Below are positions 15,237 through 24,175 of a stretch of DNA of 41,648 bases, in pieces; within the stretch, counting starts at the first letter, position 1, and every line of letters starts with the position of its first letter. The position numbers and the translations under genes are program-made. The notes below the pieces were generated by a model. It saw only the letters and a program-made list of their open reading frames with translations. It was not told where the DNA came from and did no database searches. The stretch comes from Actinomycetes bacterium (GTDB lineage: Bacteria; Actinomycetota; Thermoleophilia; Gaiellales; Gaiellaceae): contig JAPOVR010000109.1 in NCBI GenBank assembly GCA_026708005.1, positions 1-41,648 on the forward strand, read 5' to 3'.

Positions 15237-16052
15237 TTGGCGACGAACATCCTGAGAGAGAAGCTGAAGGCGGACGAGCCGACGCTCTGCACGCACGTTC
15301 ACAACATCTGGCCGTCCATGGCCGAGATCATCGGCCACTCGGGCCTCTTCGACTACATCGAGTTCGAGGCTGAGTACGCGCCGTTCGGGCTCTTCGAGCT
15401 TGAGAACTTCTGCCGGGCGGTCGAGCTGCACGGCATGTCAGCCATGATCAAGATCGACCAGGAGCCGCGCCGCTTCCTCGCTCAGCGAAGCATTGGCGCC
15501 GGCTTCCACAGCGTCCTGTTCGCCGATGTCCGCACGGTCGACGACGCGAAGGAGTGCGTCGGATCGACCCGCGCCGAGGTATCCGAGTCGGCGGGGACCC
15601 ACGGCGTTGCCACGCGGCGCGCGTTCTGGATGGCGCGCGGAGGGAGCCTCTCCTACGGTGGCTCGCCCGAGTTCGTCCAGGCGCTCGACGACATCGTCGT
15701 CGCGTTCATGGTCGAGAAGAAGCCCGCGGTCGATCACCTCGAGGAGATCCTCTCGGTGCCCGGCGTCGACATCGTGCAGTGGGGCCCGTACGACTACGGC
15801 ATGAGCATCGGGCGCCCGGGCGCAGCCGCGGCCGGCGACGCCCAGATCAAGGCGGTGGAGCGACAGGTCATCGAGACGTGCCTGAGACTCGGCATCGTTC
15901 CACGGGCCGAGATCGACACGCCCGAGGAGGCCAAGTACTACATGGATCTCGGTGTGCGCCACTTCGCGATCGGGACCGACACCGACGTCTACTTCGATTG
16001 GCTGAGGCGCACCGGCGAGACGATGCGCTCGGCGATGTCGGCTGACCTCTAG
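15237..16052 (+). CDS. HpcH/HpaI-family aldolase
   Basis: The TTG at 15237 preceded by GGAAGGAG gives 271 aa, right for the family; in-frame codons upstream overlap the previous gene and look non-coding. The TIM-barrel signature is seen as FDYIEFEAEYAPF, MIKIDQEPRRFLAQRSIGAG and SVLFADVRTVDDAKECV, with a metal site later in VDIVQWGPYDYGMSIG. Members cleave 4-hydroxy-2-oxo acids to pyruvate or a related 2-oxo acid plus an aldehyde. With the two upstream oxidoreductases it could complete degradation of a hydroxylated acid skeleton. Confidence 0.87.
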   Translation: MATNILREKLKADEPTLCTHVHNIWPSMAEIIGHSGLFDYIEFEAEYAPFGLFELENFCRAVELHGMSAMIKIDQEPRRFLAQRSIGAGFHSVLFADVRTVDDAKECVGSTRAEVSESAGTHGVATRRAFWMARGGSLSYGGSPEFVQALDDIVVAFMVEKKPAVDHLEEILSVPGVDIVQWGPYDYGMSIGRPGAAAAGDAQIKAVERQVIETCLRLGIVPRAEIDTPEEAKYYMDLGVRHFAIGTDTDVYFDWLRRTGETMRSAMSADL

Positions 16053-16089
16053 CGGGCACGACGGATCGCGGGCGACCGCCGGTGCGCGC

Positions 16090-16248
16090 TCAGCGTCTGC
16101 CGGGCCGAATGATGAAGTAGCAGGTCAGGAGGGTATAGGCGGCGACCAGCCACACCGTGATCAGGATGTTGCCGCCCGTGAGCAGGAAGAGCCCAACCAA
16201 GCCGATGAGGCCGACCAGCAGCACGAGGCACACTGCGACGGCTCGCAT
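16090..16248 (-). CDS. 52-aa two-helix membrane microprotein
   Basis: ATG at 16248 to TGA at 16090 encodes a product starting MRAVAVCLVLLVGLIGLVG, with a second hydrophobic span ILITVWLVAAYTLLTCYFII and a basic C-terminus RPGRR. Two transmembrane helices fill almost the whole protein. It lies 42 bp after the start of, and codirectional with, the DsbA-like gene's stop and may be cotranscribed with it. No family recognised. Missed easily because of length. Confidence 0.6.
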   Translation of the reverse strand: MRAVAVCLVLLVGLIGLVGLFLLTGGNILITVWLVAAYTLLTCYFIIRPGRR

Positions 16249-16290
16249 GCTGCTTCGGATCCCGATCGCGGTCGACGTCGGGCTCGCGTC

Positions 16291-17166
16291 TCAGACGGCG
16301 GTCCAGAGCGCGCTGTCGCCAAGCAGGCTGCGCCTGGCTCTGCCATCGGCGGCGAGCTCCAGCAGCGCCAGCTCGGCGGCTTGCGGATCGGGCTCGTCGT
16401 TCCCGCGGGTGAGGAGCGTCGCGACCTCCTGGGTCGTCAGGCCGTCTTCGAACCGCTCGAGCAGCGGAGCCGGGTCGTCGGGCGGATCTGCGCGCTCGAG
16501 CGTCGAAGCGGCGTTCACGGTCACGACGTCGTAGGCCTGCACGGGCTGGAAACCGCCGGCCTCCAGGCGCATGCCATCGGCCTCGACGATCACCGACGGC
16601 GCCGTGTAGCGCACCACGCCGTTACTCTCCGCGGCCTTCCCCTGCAGCTCGGTTGGCGACCCTGCTGCGGTGCGGGCCTCGGCGCGGTCTGCCCGATAGG
16701 CCTCCTCGACCCTCGGGTCGTCGAGGAGCGACACGACCGCGTCAGCGTCGATGCCATCCGCTTGGCGCAGGACCTCATGGATCGCGTCGTCCTCGTCGAG
16801 CAGGAGCGTCGACGTGAACCAGGCGAGCTGGAGCGCGCGGAACGTCCTCCATTCGCTTCCGGGCTCAAGCGTCCGGGAGGCGACGACTGCCCGACACGCT
16901 CGGCCCGTCGCAACGACTCGCTCGCGGGGCGTCGTCGAGAACGGCATACCGAAACGGCGGAACTCGACATAGCCCGTGGACATGCTGAGGGGGGTGTAGC
17001 CCCGCTCGACGTACTCGGCGGCCTGCTCGGTCAGGCCGATCAGGACGAGGCGCCAGTCGAGCTGGGAGCCGTAGCGCCACTCGAGCACACGAAGCGCCGG
17101 CGTCGCGGAGTAGCCCCAGGGACACCCTGGGTCATTGTGGACGGTGACGCGAACGGGCTCGGCCAT
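16291..17166 (-). CDS. DsbA-like thioredoxin-fold protein (FrnE/HCCA isomerase type)
   Basis: A protein of 291 aa starting at ATG 17166, with GGAGG ten bases upstream. The start RVTVHNDPGCPWGYSATPAL matches the first strand and active-site loop of the DsbA/FrnE/2-hydroxychromene-2-carboxylate isomerase superfamily, but the motif is C-P-W-G, not CxxC, so it cannot act as a disulfide oxidase. The helical insert follows (ALQLAWFTSTLLLDEDDAIH), and the C-terminal thioredoxin part contains APSVIVEADGM. A glutathione- or thiol-dependent isomerase, or a structural role, is more likely. No signal peptide is seen, so it is cytosolic. Confidence 0.75.
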   Translation of the reverse strand: MAEPVRVTVHNDPGCPWGYSATPALRVLEWRYGSQLDWRLVLIGLTEQAAEYVERGYTPLSMSTGYVEFRRFGMPFSTTPRERVVATGRACRAVVASRTLEPGSEWRTFRALQLAWFTSTLLLDEDDAIHEVLRQADGIDADAVVSLLDDPRVEEAYRADRAEARTAAGSPTELQGKAAESNGVVRYTAPSVIVEADGMRLEAGGFQPVQAYDVVTVNAASTLERADPPDDPAPLLERFEDGLTTQEVATLLTRGNDEPDPQAAELALLELAADGRARRSLLGDSALWTAV

Positions 17167-17299
17167 GCGGGAAACCTCCAGGTCGCGGGTATAAGACCAG
17201 GCACCGGCAGGCTATCAATGCCTCTCAGGCAAAGGGCTGAATTGCAGGAGGTTGCGCGTTCCCAGGCTCTGGCTGCGGGTCGGGGTATGCAGACCGCTC

Positions 17300-17490
17300 G
17301 CCGATCGGCTTCTCCGCGCCGCTCGAGGGCGGGCAGCAGACGCGTTCTCCACCTTCCCTGCCTGCTCGGGGCTTCTCTGCGCCGGTGGAGGGCAGGACTC
17401 GCGGGCGCTGAAGGCCCACGACCGCACCGGCCATCGGCGGCGACGGCATGCGGGCAGGACTCGCGGCCGCTGAAGGCCCGGGCGGGTTTC
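17300..17490. repeat. Direct repeats with about 62-bp period between operons
   Basis: This 356-bp gap (17167-17522) holds no gene. The segment GGCAGGACTCGCGGGCGCTG followed by AAGGCCC (17391-17417) recurs at 17453-17479 with one mismatch, 62 bp apart, separated by an unrelated stretch of about 35 bp. A second element, GGCTTCTCCGCGCCG (17307) and GGCTTCTCTGCGCCG (17370), recurs 63 bp apart. The arrangement is either a decayed tandem repeat of about 62 bp or a minimal CRISPR-like array. Confidence 0.55.
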
Positions 17491-17522
17491 CGTTGGCGGG
17501 CCTATGTGGCCGCTGCAGCCTG

Positions 17523-17858
17523 TCAGGCGTGGTGCGATGTGTCGTCACCCTCGCCGATCTCAAGCTCGAGCATCGGTGCGTACTGGCTGCTGCCGTACAC
17601 GTCGGTCTCGCCCAGGCCGTCCGCGCCCGCGATGCGCTCGCGGCGGAACGTCACCTTTAGCGCGAGGCCTTCGGCGAACTCGACGTAGTCGGTGATGCGC
17701 TCGAGCGGCACGCCGTAGGCCTTGGCGATGCGCTCGGCGTCAAGCGCACCCTTGGCCGCTGCATAGGCGCGCGCATCGTCGAAGACCACGTCGACAGTGA
17801 CGTGGCCGATGCCGGCGTTCTTCGAGCGCACGATGATGGCCAGCTCGCCGAGCTTCAC
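17523..17858 (-). CDS. DUF4387-family protein
   Basis: A protein of 111 aa from a GTG start overlapping the AtuA-like stop (GTGA). The sequence KLGELAIIVRSKNAGIGHVT, DVVFDDARAYAAAKGAL and ETDVYGSSQYAPMLELEI are the conserved blocks of DUF4387. This small domain is regularly encoded directly after, or fused to, AtuA-like proteins. Function unknown, presumably a second subunit of the same enzyme. Last gene of the hyuA-hyuB-atuA-like operon. Confidence 0.88.
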   Translation of the reverse strand: MKLGELAIIVRSKNAGIGHVTVDVVFDDARAYAAAKGALDAERIAKAYGVPLERITDYVEFAEGLALKVTFRRERIAGADGLGETDVYGSSQYAPMLELEIGEGDDTSHHA

Positions 17859-19198
17859 GCGCCGCTTCCCACCTCGCGGATCTCGGTGACGAACTGCGCC
17901 GAAGGGTCGTCGACCGGGACGATGTGGTTGACCGTCCAGCGGTACGCGGCACCCGCCTCCCAGAGCTCGTCGCCGAGGCCGCTGACGCTGCCAGCCGTTG
18001 CCTTCTGCCCGGGGTAGCCGCTCGCGAACAGCCGCCGCCGCGCGAGCAGGCAGGCGCTGCTCGCCTGCTGCTGGGTCGCGGCGAGCGTCTCGATCAGGAG
18101 GGCCACCTCGTGGCCGGGGGCCGGGGTGGGCTCGAACGCGCCCATGGTGGCATCGCGTCCGAACACGTGGAGGGCAACCTGCGCGCCGCTCGTTTCGACC
18201 TCAGTCGTGATCTCGGCGGCGACCGTGTCGAGCGCTGCGATCAGGCCGGGGTCTCGGATGCCCACGAGCGCCACCGACCGCTGCCCGGCAATGCCGGCGC
18301 CTTCGACCTTCAGCGTCGGCTGGGTGGGGCAGTAGGAGGCTCCCGAGATCCGCGCGCGGCGCGCGTCCAGCTCCTGGATGCGAACCTGGCCGAGCTCGAG
18401 CATGCCGCGAGGGCCAGGTTGGGAGAGCGGTGTTCGCCGCTCGTACATGAGCTGGGCGGCGACCGAGGCTCGGGTGCACCGCTGATCGGCGAGCATCGGC
18501 TCAAGCGTCACGCCATCGTCGTCCACCTCGGCGAGCACCGCCTCGCGGATGACGAACGGGGATGCCACGAGCGAGGCGTTCTCGAGCAGCTTGCCGGCCA
18601 GGAAGCTGCTTGCGGGGTTGATTCCGCGTCGCAGGCACGGGGCCGCAAAGAGGGCGTCGTCGCACGCTCGCCCTGCCAGTACGACGTCCGCGCCCTGGGC
18701 GAGCGCCGCGACGATGGGCTCTGCGCCCATGGCGGCGACGAGGCGGCTGCTGGCGTCGACTGCCTCAGCTGTTAGGGGAGGTAGCCCGCCGGGCGACTCG
18801 ATGGTACCTCGCGCGAGAGCTGCCTGAAGCCAGGCGCGTGGTTGCTCGCTGAAGATGAGGGCGAGCCGGAGGCGCCGCCCGAGCCGTCTCGCTGCGCGCT
18901 CGGCCATGGCCGAGTAGGCCTCGACGCCGGCGTCTGCGCCGTGCACGCCGCACGACCCGACGATCAGCGGCACGCCTAGCCGTGAGGCGCCCTCGATCAG
19001 GTGGCCGAGCTCGGCCTCCTCCCACTCGGGGTTGTTGTAGGCACGGCCCGAGCCGAGGAACCCCGGGCCCACGTCCGCGCTGCCCGCGTCGGCGACGATC
19101 GCGTGGGGCTGCCGCGAGAGCGCCGGGGCGAAGGAGCGCGCCGGATCGGTTGGCGCGAGCCCGACCGACCCCGTCGCGGCGAGCAGCCTGACGGTCAT
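17855..19198 (-). CDS. AtuA-like (DUF1446) protein
   Basis: A protein of 447 aa starting at ATG 19198. Family hallmarks include IVADAGSADVGPGFLGSGRA near the N-terminus, LIVGSCGVHGADAGVEAY, DVVLAGRACDDALFAAPCLR and a C-terminal FASGYPGQKATAG. The family is named for acyclic terpene utilisation, but most members stand next to DUF4387, CoA or hydantoinase-type genes and have unknown chemistry. Here it follows hyuB by 19 bp and overlaps the DUF4387 gene, so the four proteins probably act on one substrate. A terpene role is not supported by anything else in the window. Confidence 0.87.
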   Translation of the reverse strand: MTVRLLAATGSVGLAPTDPARSFAPALSRQPHAIVADAGSADVGPGFLGSGRAYNNPEWEEAELGHLIEGASRLGVPLIVGSCGVHGADAGVEAYSAMAERAARRLGRRLRLALIFSEQPRAWLQAALARGTIESPGGLPPLTAEAVDASSRLVAAMGAEPIVAALAQGADVVLAGRACDDALFAAPCLRRGINPASSFLAGKLLENASLVASPFVIREAVLAEVDDDGVTLEPMLADQRCTRASVAAQLMYERRTPLSQPGPRGMLELGQVRIQELDARRARISGASYCPTQPTLKVEGAGIAGQRSVALVGIRDPGLIAALDTVAAEITTEVETSGAQVALHVFGRDATMGAFEPTPAPGHEVALLIETLAATQQQASSACLLARRRLFASGYPGQKATAGSVSGLGDELWEAGAAYRWTVNHIVPVDDPSAQFVTEIREVGSGA

Positions 19199-19217
19199 GC
19201 CCGGCGGGCGCCCGCCG

Positions 19218-21002
19218 TCACTCGCGCCCGAGCTGGCCGCGGTCGTAGGTCCAGCTCACCGCGCCGCGCGCGTTGCGCAGGCGTTCGCGCAGCTCGGCCG
19301 TGCCCTGCGCTAGCACCTCTCCGTCGCGCACGACGACGCCGTAGTCGCTCTGCGCCGCCTCAGCGCTCACCTTGCCCTCGAGCACGTCAGCGAGCACGAG
19401 GTCGGGCGACCGATCGAGTGGATCGCCGTGGCCGCCCCCGCCGGTCGTCCACAGCTCGAGGCGGTCGCCGGGCGTCATGGTGAAGTCGCGTTTTGAGGCG
19501 ATCCTCTCGTCGCCGCCGTCCGCGCGCGTGAGCTGCGAGCGGCTGCTCATGCCTGCGCGGCCGCCGAAGAGGCCCCAGGGCGCGGTGAAGTGGCGCTCGC
19601 CGCGGTGAGAGACACGGACGCTGCCCCGAACGACCTCGAGGCTGCGCTCCAAGCCGAGACCGCCCCGCCACCGGCCGGCGCCACCCGAGTCTGCACGCAG
19701 CCGGTAGTGGCCCACGCGGAGCGGCGACTCGATCTCGAGCGCCTCGACGGGGATGTTCTGCGCGTTCGACGTATCGGTTTGAACCGCGTCGACTCCGTCA
19801 AGCCCAGGCCGTGCACCCATCCCGCCAGTGCCAATGTCGCCGGTCACGAACGGGCGCGCGCTGGCGGGATCGATACCGCCCAGCGAGAGGACGAGCGGGT
19901 GACCGTTCGAGGCGGCGGGCATCCGGTCGGGCAGCGCGGGGGCGAGCGCCCCGATCATCGCGTCGACGATCCTGCGCACGACGACCGACCGTGCGTTGAC
20001 CGCAGCGGGCGGCCTCGCGTTCACGATCGAGCCCTCGGGCAGGATCGTCCTTGCCGGCCGGTAGCAGCCAGCGTTGTTGGGGATCGAGGGGTCGGTAATC
20101 GCCTTGAGCACGTAGTAGACGGCGGCGAGCGTGGAGGCCGGCACGCAGTTGAGAGGCCCTTGCACCTGCGGGTCGCTGCCCGTAAGGTCGACGACGAACT
20201 CCGAGCCGTCGACTGTCACGGCGACCTCGATGCGCACCCGCCGCTCGGTGTCGATGCCGTCGTTGTCGAGGTAGTCATGGAATCGGTAGGTGCCGTCCGG
20301 GATCTCCTGGAGGGCGGCCCGCGTGAGGCGCTCGGCTCGGTCGAGCAGCTCGTCCATCGCCAGCCGGAGACCGGGCGCGCCGTAGGTCTCGGCCAGGCTC
20401 AGCACGGCGCGACGGCCCACGTGGCACGCCGAGAGCTGACCCATGATGTCCCCGATCACGATGCTCGGCACGCGGACGTTCCGCTCGATCATCGCGAACA
20501 GCGTCTCGTTGCGCCTGCCGGCTTCGTAGAGGCGAAGCGGCGGCACGCGCAGGCCTTCATGGAAGATCTCGGTCGCGTCGGTCGGGGTCGAGCCGGCGCT
20601 GCGCCCGCCCATCTCCTGGTGATGGGTGATCGCGACGGAGAGGGCGATGAGGGAGCCGTCGACGATGACCGGCAGCGCCGCGACGAGGTCTGGCAGGTGC
20701 GTGCCGCCGTCGAACGGGTCGTTGAGCACGTAGACGTCCCCGTCCTGCATGGACTCCGGCGGGAAGACCTCGAGGAACCGCTCGACCGCGGGGATGATCA
20801 TGCCCAGATGAATCGGCGCTGCTGTCGCCTGGGCGATCTGCTGGCCGCGAGCTTCGAAGAGCGCCGCGGAGGCGTCGAGGGCCTCCTTGACGATCGGCGA
20901 GTGCGAGCTCTTCAGCAGCGTGATCTCCATCTCGTCAGCGACCGCGTCGAGGCGGTTGCGGATCACCTCGAGCGTGACCGGGTCTGTGCGCGCGCCGCTC
21001 AC
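19218..21002 (-). CDS. Hydantoinase/oxoprolinase B-subunit family protein
   Basis: The GTG at 21002 overlaps the hyuA stop (GTGA) and gives 594 aa; the open frame upstream is only shadow of hyuA. It starts DPVTLEVIRNRLDAVADEME, then has HLGMIIPAV, YVLNDPFDGGTHLPDL, the NAGCYRP block, the C-terminal RADSGGAGRWRGGLGLER and WTTGGGGHGDPLDR. All are standard for HyuB-type proteins (hydantoinase B, 5-oxoprolinase C-half, acetophenone carboxylase subunit, acetone carboxylase alpha-like). Works with the HyuA partner in ATP-dependent opening of a cyclic amide or in carboxylation. Confidence 0.92.
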   Translation of the reverse strand: MSGARTDPVTLEVIRNRLDAVADEMEITLLKSSHSPIVKEALDASAALFEARGQQIAQATAAPIHLGMIIPAVERFLEVFPPESMQDGDVYVLNDPFDGGTHLPDLVAALPVIVDGSLIALSVAITHHQEMGGRSAGSTPTDATEIFHEGLRVPPLRLYEAGRRNETLFAMIERNVRVPSIVIGDIMGQLSACHVGRRAVLSLAETYGAPGLRLAMDELLDRAERLTRAALQEIPDGTYRFHDYLDNDGIDTERRVRIEVAVTVDGSEFVVDLTGSDPQVQGPLNCVPASTLAAVYYVLKAITDPSIPNNAGCYRPARTILPEGSIVNARPPAAVNARSVVVRRIVDAMIGALAPALPDRMPAASNGHPLVLSLGGIDPASARPFVTGDIGTGGMGARPGLDGVDAVQTDTSNAQNIPVEALEIESPLRVGHYRLRADSGGAGRWRGGLGLERSLEVVRGSVRVSHRGERHFTAPWGLFGGRAGMSSRSQLTRADGGDERIASKRDFTMTPGDRLELWTTGGGGHGDPLDRSPDLVLADVLEGKVSAEAAQSDYGVVVRDGEVLAQGTAELRERLRNARGAVSWTYDRGQLGRE

Positions 21003-23056
21003 GTCTGGGCTCGCGGCAACGAGACGATCAGGTTGTTGGCCCCGTCGAGCACCGCGGTCTGCCCCGGGTAGACGACGAGCGTCGTGTCGTCCTGCTCGAC
21101 GATTGCCGGGCCGTCGAGCTGCTCGCCTTCCGCGAGGCTGCTGCGGTGCACGACCTGTGTCTCGACGAGGCCGCCCTTCTCGTCGAAGTACGCGCGCCGC
21201 ACACGCGCTGGCGGTGGCGCCTCTGTTGGGCTTTCCAACCCGGGGGCGGGGCTCGGGAGGCCCCACGACTGAACGACTCTGAGGTTGACGAACTCGACCG
21301 CGCTCTCATGGCTCGCGTAGCCGTACACTCGCTCGTGGTCGGTGTGAAACTGGTCGACCGCGCGGCGCAGATCGGTGGTCTCGCCGCTCTGCTCCAGTGC
21401 GACCTCGAGCGTGTAGGACTGGCCGACGTAGCGCATGTCGGCAAAGCGCGTGGTCATGACCTCCTCGGGTGGCACTCGGTCGGATGCCATGCGCGCGGCC
21501 ACGTGCAGCTCGAGCCGCGCGAACGTCGCCTCGAAAGCGCCGACCTCGGCATCGTCGGAGTGCACCGCGACGGTCTCGGCGCGGTCGTGCTCGACGTCCG
21601 CCACGAGCAGGCCTTGCGCTGAGAGCACGCCGGGCACCGGCGGAACCACCAGCCGCGGGATGCCGAGCTCCGCCGCAAGACGTCCGCCGTGGACAGGGCC
21701 CGCGCCACCGAGCAGGACGAGCGCGAAGCTCCGCGGGTCGTAGCCCCGGCGCACCGACACGAGCCGGATCTCGTCGGCCATCTTCGCGTTGATCACCCGG
21801 TGGATGCCGGCGGCCGCCTCCATGGAGCTCAGGCCGAGCGGCTCGCCGAACGCAGCGAGGGCTGCGGTGGCCGCCTCGGGATCGAGCGCCATCCCGCCGC
21901 CCGCGAAGTAGACAGGATCGAGGTAGCCCAGCGCGAGGCTCGCATCGGTGACCGTCGGCTCAGCGCCCCCGCGCCCGTAGCAGACGGGCCCTGGCACGGC
22001 GCCGGCCGACTGCGGTCCAACCCGAAAGCTGCCCGCATCGTCGATCCAGGCGATGCTGCCACCGCCGGCGCCGATCGTGTTGACGTCGACCATCGGTAGC
22101 CTGAGGGGATACCCGTCGATCTCGCCCTCGGTCGAGAGCAGGGGCTTGCCCTGTTGGACGAGGCTGATGTCTGCGCTCGTGCCGCCGACATCGATCGTGA
22201 TGACGTTGTCGAACCCCGAGCGCCTGCCCGCCTCGCGCCCGCCGATGACCCCAGCTGCAGGGCCTGAAAGCAGCACCGAGACGGGCCGGTCGCTCACGAG
22301 TGAGGCCGAGGTGATGCCGCCGCGCGACTGCATGATCTGGAGCGGAGCATCGATGCGCAGCCTGCCGAGCTCGGCGGCGAGCTCGCGAACGTAGCCGGCG
22401 ATGACCGGCCGCACGTACGCGTCGAAGGCCGTCACCACCGTGCGCTCGTACTCGCGGAACATCGGGTCGATCTCGGACGAGAGCGACACGCCGACGGCGG
22501 GCGCGAGCTCGCTGATCAGCTCGCGGACCCGCTTCTCGTGCGCCGCGTTGCGGAAGGAGTGCAGGAGCGAGACGGCGAACGCGTCGGGGCGCGCCCCAAG
22601 GTGAAGCTCCTCGATGACACCGCGCGCGTGATCCTCGTCGAGTGGGCTGACGACGGCGCCATCGGCCGCAAGCCGCTCCCTGATCCCTCGGCGCCGCCGC
22701 CGCGGCGCGAGGAAGACGGGCGTCTGTGTCCCGACGAACAGGTCGTAGATGTCGTGCCGCTTCAGCCGTCCGATCTCGAGCACATCCTCGAACCCCTCGG
22801 TCGCCAGGAGGGCGACACGGGCTCCCTTGCGCTCGAGGACGGCGTTCGTGCCGACCGTTGTCCCATGCACGAAGCGCTCGACAGCCGAGGGGGCGCGGCC
22901 GGCTTCGTCGAGCGCCCGCGTCGCGCCGGCTCGAACCGCCTCGATCGGGAGCTCGGGCGTGCTCGGGACCTTGACGGCGTACAGCCCTCCGGTGGCAGAG
23001 TCCGATAGCACGACATCCGTGAACGTGCCGCCGATATCGACTGCGATCGAGACCAC
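20999..23056 (-). CDS. Hydantoinase/oxoprolinase A-subunit family protein
   Basis: A protein of 685 aa from the GTG at 23056. It is an ASKHA ATPase with VDIGGTFTDVVL at residues 5-16, RFVHGTTVGTNAVLERKGA, LLSGPAAGVIGG, ITIDVGGTSADISL and GAGGGSIAWID, and a C-terminal domain from about 510. Phosphorylation or activation of a cyclic amide carbonyl is the usual role, followed by attack in the HyuB partner. No ribosome site is present, and a TAGGGT box 6 nt upstream suggests a leaderless mRNA. It heads the minus-strand operon hyuA-hyuB-AtuA-like-DUF4387. Confidence 0.92.
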   Translation of the reverse strand: MVSIAVDIGGTFTDVVLSDSATGGLYAVKVPSTPELPIEAVRAGATRALDEAGRAPSAVERFVHGTTVGTNAVLERKGARVALLATEGFEDVLEIGRLKRHDIYDLFVGTQTPVFLAPRRRRRGIRERLAADGAVVSPLDEDHARGVIEELHLGARPDAFAVSLLHSFRNAAHEKRVRELISELAPAVGVSLSSEIDPMFREYERTVVTAFDAYVRPVIAGYVRELAAELGRLRIDAPLQIMQSRGGITSASLVSDRPVSVLLSGPAAGVIGGREAGRRSGFDNVITIDVGGTSADISLVQQGKPLLSTEGEIDGYPLRLPMVDVNTIGAGGGSIAWIDDAGSFRVGPQSAGAVPGPVCYGRGGAEPTVTDASLALGYLDPVYFAGGGMALDPEAATAALAAFGEPLGLSSMEAAAGIHRVINAKMADEIRLVSVRRGYDPRSFALVLLGGAGPVHGGRLAAELGIPRLVVPPVPGVLSAQGLLVADVEHDRAETVAVHSDDAEVGAFEATFARLELHVAARMASDRVPPEEVMTTRFADMRYVGQSYTLEVALEQSGETTDLRRAVDQFHTDHERVYGYASHESAVEFVNLRVVQSWGLPSPAPGLESPTEAPPPARVRRAYFDEKGGLVETQVVHRSSLAEGEQLDGPAIVEQDDTTLVVYPGQTAVLDGANNLIVSLPRAQT

Positions 23057-23062
23057 GGGCCC

Positions 23063-23068
23063 ACCCTA
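23063..23068 (-). promoter_or_regulatory. Putative -10 box (TAGGGT) of the hyuA operon
   Basis: On the minus strand TAGGGT is followed by GGGCCC and then the GTG start, giving a 6-nt gap as expected for a leaderless transcript. Confidence 0.4.
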
Positions 23069-23314
23069 GTTGATGACCGGCTCTGCGCAGCTGTGCAGCG
23101 TGCTTTCCTCGTCGGCTGCCGCACGAGCACGATCTGCAGCACGGGATGACAGGCCGGCCAGGGCGCGAGGGTTCGGGACAGCTCGGACCAGGGCATGAAG
23201 GCGCACCTGCCTGCTCGCGGTGGAGAGCCGAGCTAGGTTACTCGGCCTGCTGTCTAGGGCAGCTTCGTGGCGGGTGGAGCCGTGGAGAGCGCATGTCCAT
23301 CCTCGGCTATGGGC

Positions 23315-23475
23315 CGGTCGTCCCGCGGGCGCGTTGGGCGTTCGCAGCCGGTTATCGGAGTCGTAACCGGCCGCGTACCGTTCCGTTCCGCGGGCGCGTG
23401 GGGCGCTGTGTCCGCGGCGGTTGAGCTGGGCACCGGCCCCGTGGGTCCGTCCCGCGGGCGCGTGGCACGCTCCTC
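23315..23475. repeat. Three direct repeats, 64-65 bp period
   Basis: TCCCGCGGGCGCGTTGGGCG at 23321, TTCCGCGGGCGCGTGGGGCG at 23386 and TCCCGCGGGCGCGTGGCACG at 23450 recur at 65 and 64 bp. The intervening segments of about 45 bp are unrelated. The spacing recalls the array at 4488 but the repeat sequence differs. Confidence 0.6.
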
Positions 23476-23570
23476 GGAGCGCGGTGGCTGGCAGTGTGGG
23501 GCCTGCCGGCAAGCTGCTGTGCAGGTGCCTGCTCACGCCGGCCTGTCGCGCGCTCCCCGCCGTGGAGAGC

Positions 23571-23668
23571 GGCCCGCCCCCAACCGCCAACCGGGCGAGG
23601 GTAGCGCGCAGAGGCGCACAGCTTGCGCACGAGCTGTCACAGAAGCGTCACGAAACTGTGCCAACTCC
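23571..23668 (+). repeat. Dispersed intergenic repeat, copy 1 (forward)
   Basis: The core reads CGAGGGTAGCGCGCAGAGGC, then GCACAGCTTGCGCACGAGCT, then GTCACAGAAGCGTCACGAAA and CTGTGCCAACTC. The same series occurs inverted at 29361-29450 and 32209-32310, and in truncated form at 39877-39934. ACAGCT and AGCTGT around TGCGCACG can form a stem. Confidence 0.7.
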
Positions 23669-23705
23669 GCTCGGCCGCGCCGCCTGGCCGCATAGCCCGG
23701 CCGCG

Positions 23706-23860
23706 CCGTCCAGCCGTGGCGCGGACGTTGGGGCAACTTGCCGGTGGCTGTAAAGCGAGGTCCGGGCAGCAAACGCGCCGCCCGGCCGGGACGTGGAGGC
23801 GGGGCAACTCTGCTCGGGCGCGCCCCCCGGCTGGGACGCGGACGTTGGGGTAACCGTCGT
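23706..23860. repeat. Three irregular copies of a roughly 35-bp element
   Basis: CGTCCAGCCGTGGCGCGGAC + GTTGGGGCAACTTG (23707-23740), CCCGGCCGGGACGTGGAGGC + GGGGCAACTCTG (from 23781) and CCCCGGCTGGGACGCGGACG + TTGGGGTAACCGTC (from 23825) are related. Spacing is irregular (71 and 46 bp measured at the CAAC/TAAC core), unlike the other groups. Confidence 0.55.
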
Positions 23861-24097
23861 AGTCCCGCCTGGCCAGGGCAGTCCCGTGCGAAGCAGTACG
23901 GACCCGCGAGGCAACGCGTCGAGGGGAGAGGGGTGGTTCGGCATTGCCGTTGGGTTCGTGGCGGTGGGTGGCGTGGGTGTCAGATCTGGGTGGGTGCGCG
24001 GTCGCTTGTGGAGCGGGCCCCTCGGGTCCGTTCTTGCATGACCGTCCAGCTGCCGACGGAGAAAGCGGCGGGCTGGCCAGCGCGCGGGAGCTCGGGT

Positions 24098-24175
24098 GGG
24101 CTCGGGTACGTTCCGACGCGAGCCACCGCCGCGAAGGGCTCACGAGGGCTCGGGCGCGTTCCGACGCGAGGCACC
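24098..24175. repeat. Direct repeat pair 48 bp apart
   Basis: GGGCTCGGGTACGTTCCGAC followed by GCGAGCCACC (24098-24127) recurs as GGGCTCGGGCGCGTTCCGAC followed by GCGAGGCACC (24146-24175), 27 of 30 bases identical. A shorter GCTCGGGTGGG precedes the first copy. Confidence 0.6.

Noticed and set aside
17855-19198. Assigning a terpene-degradation pathway from the AtuA-like gene
   Set aside because: No other atu or acyl-CoA carboxylase genes are present; the family is much broader than its name.
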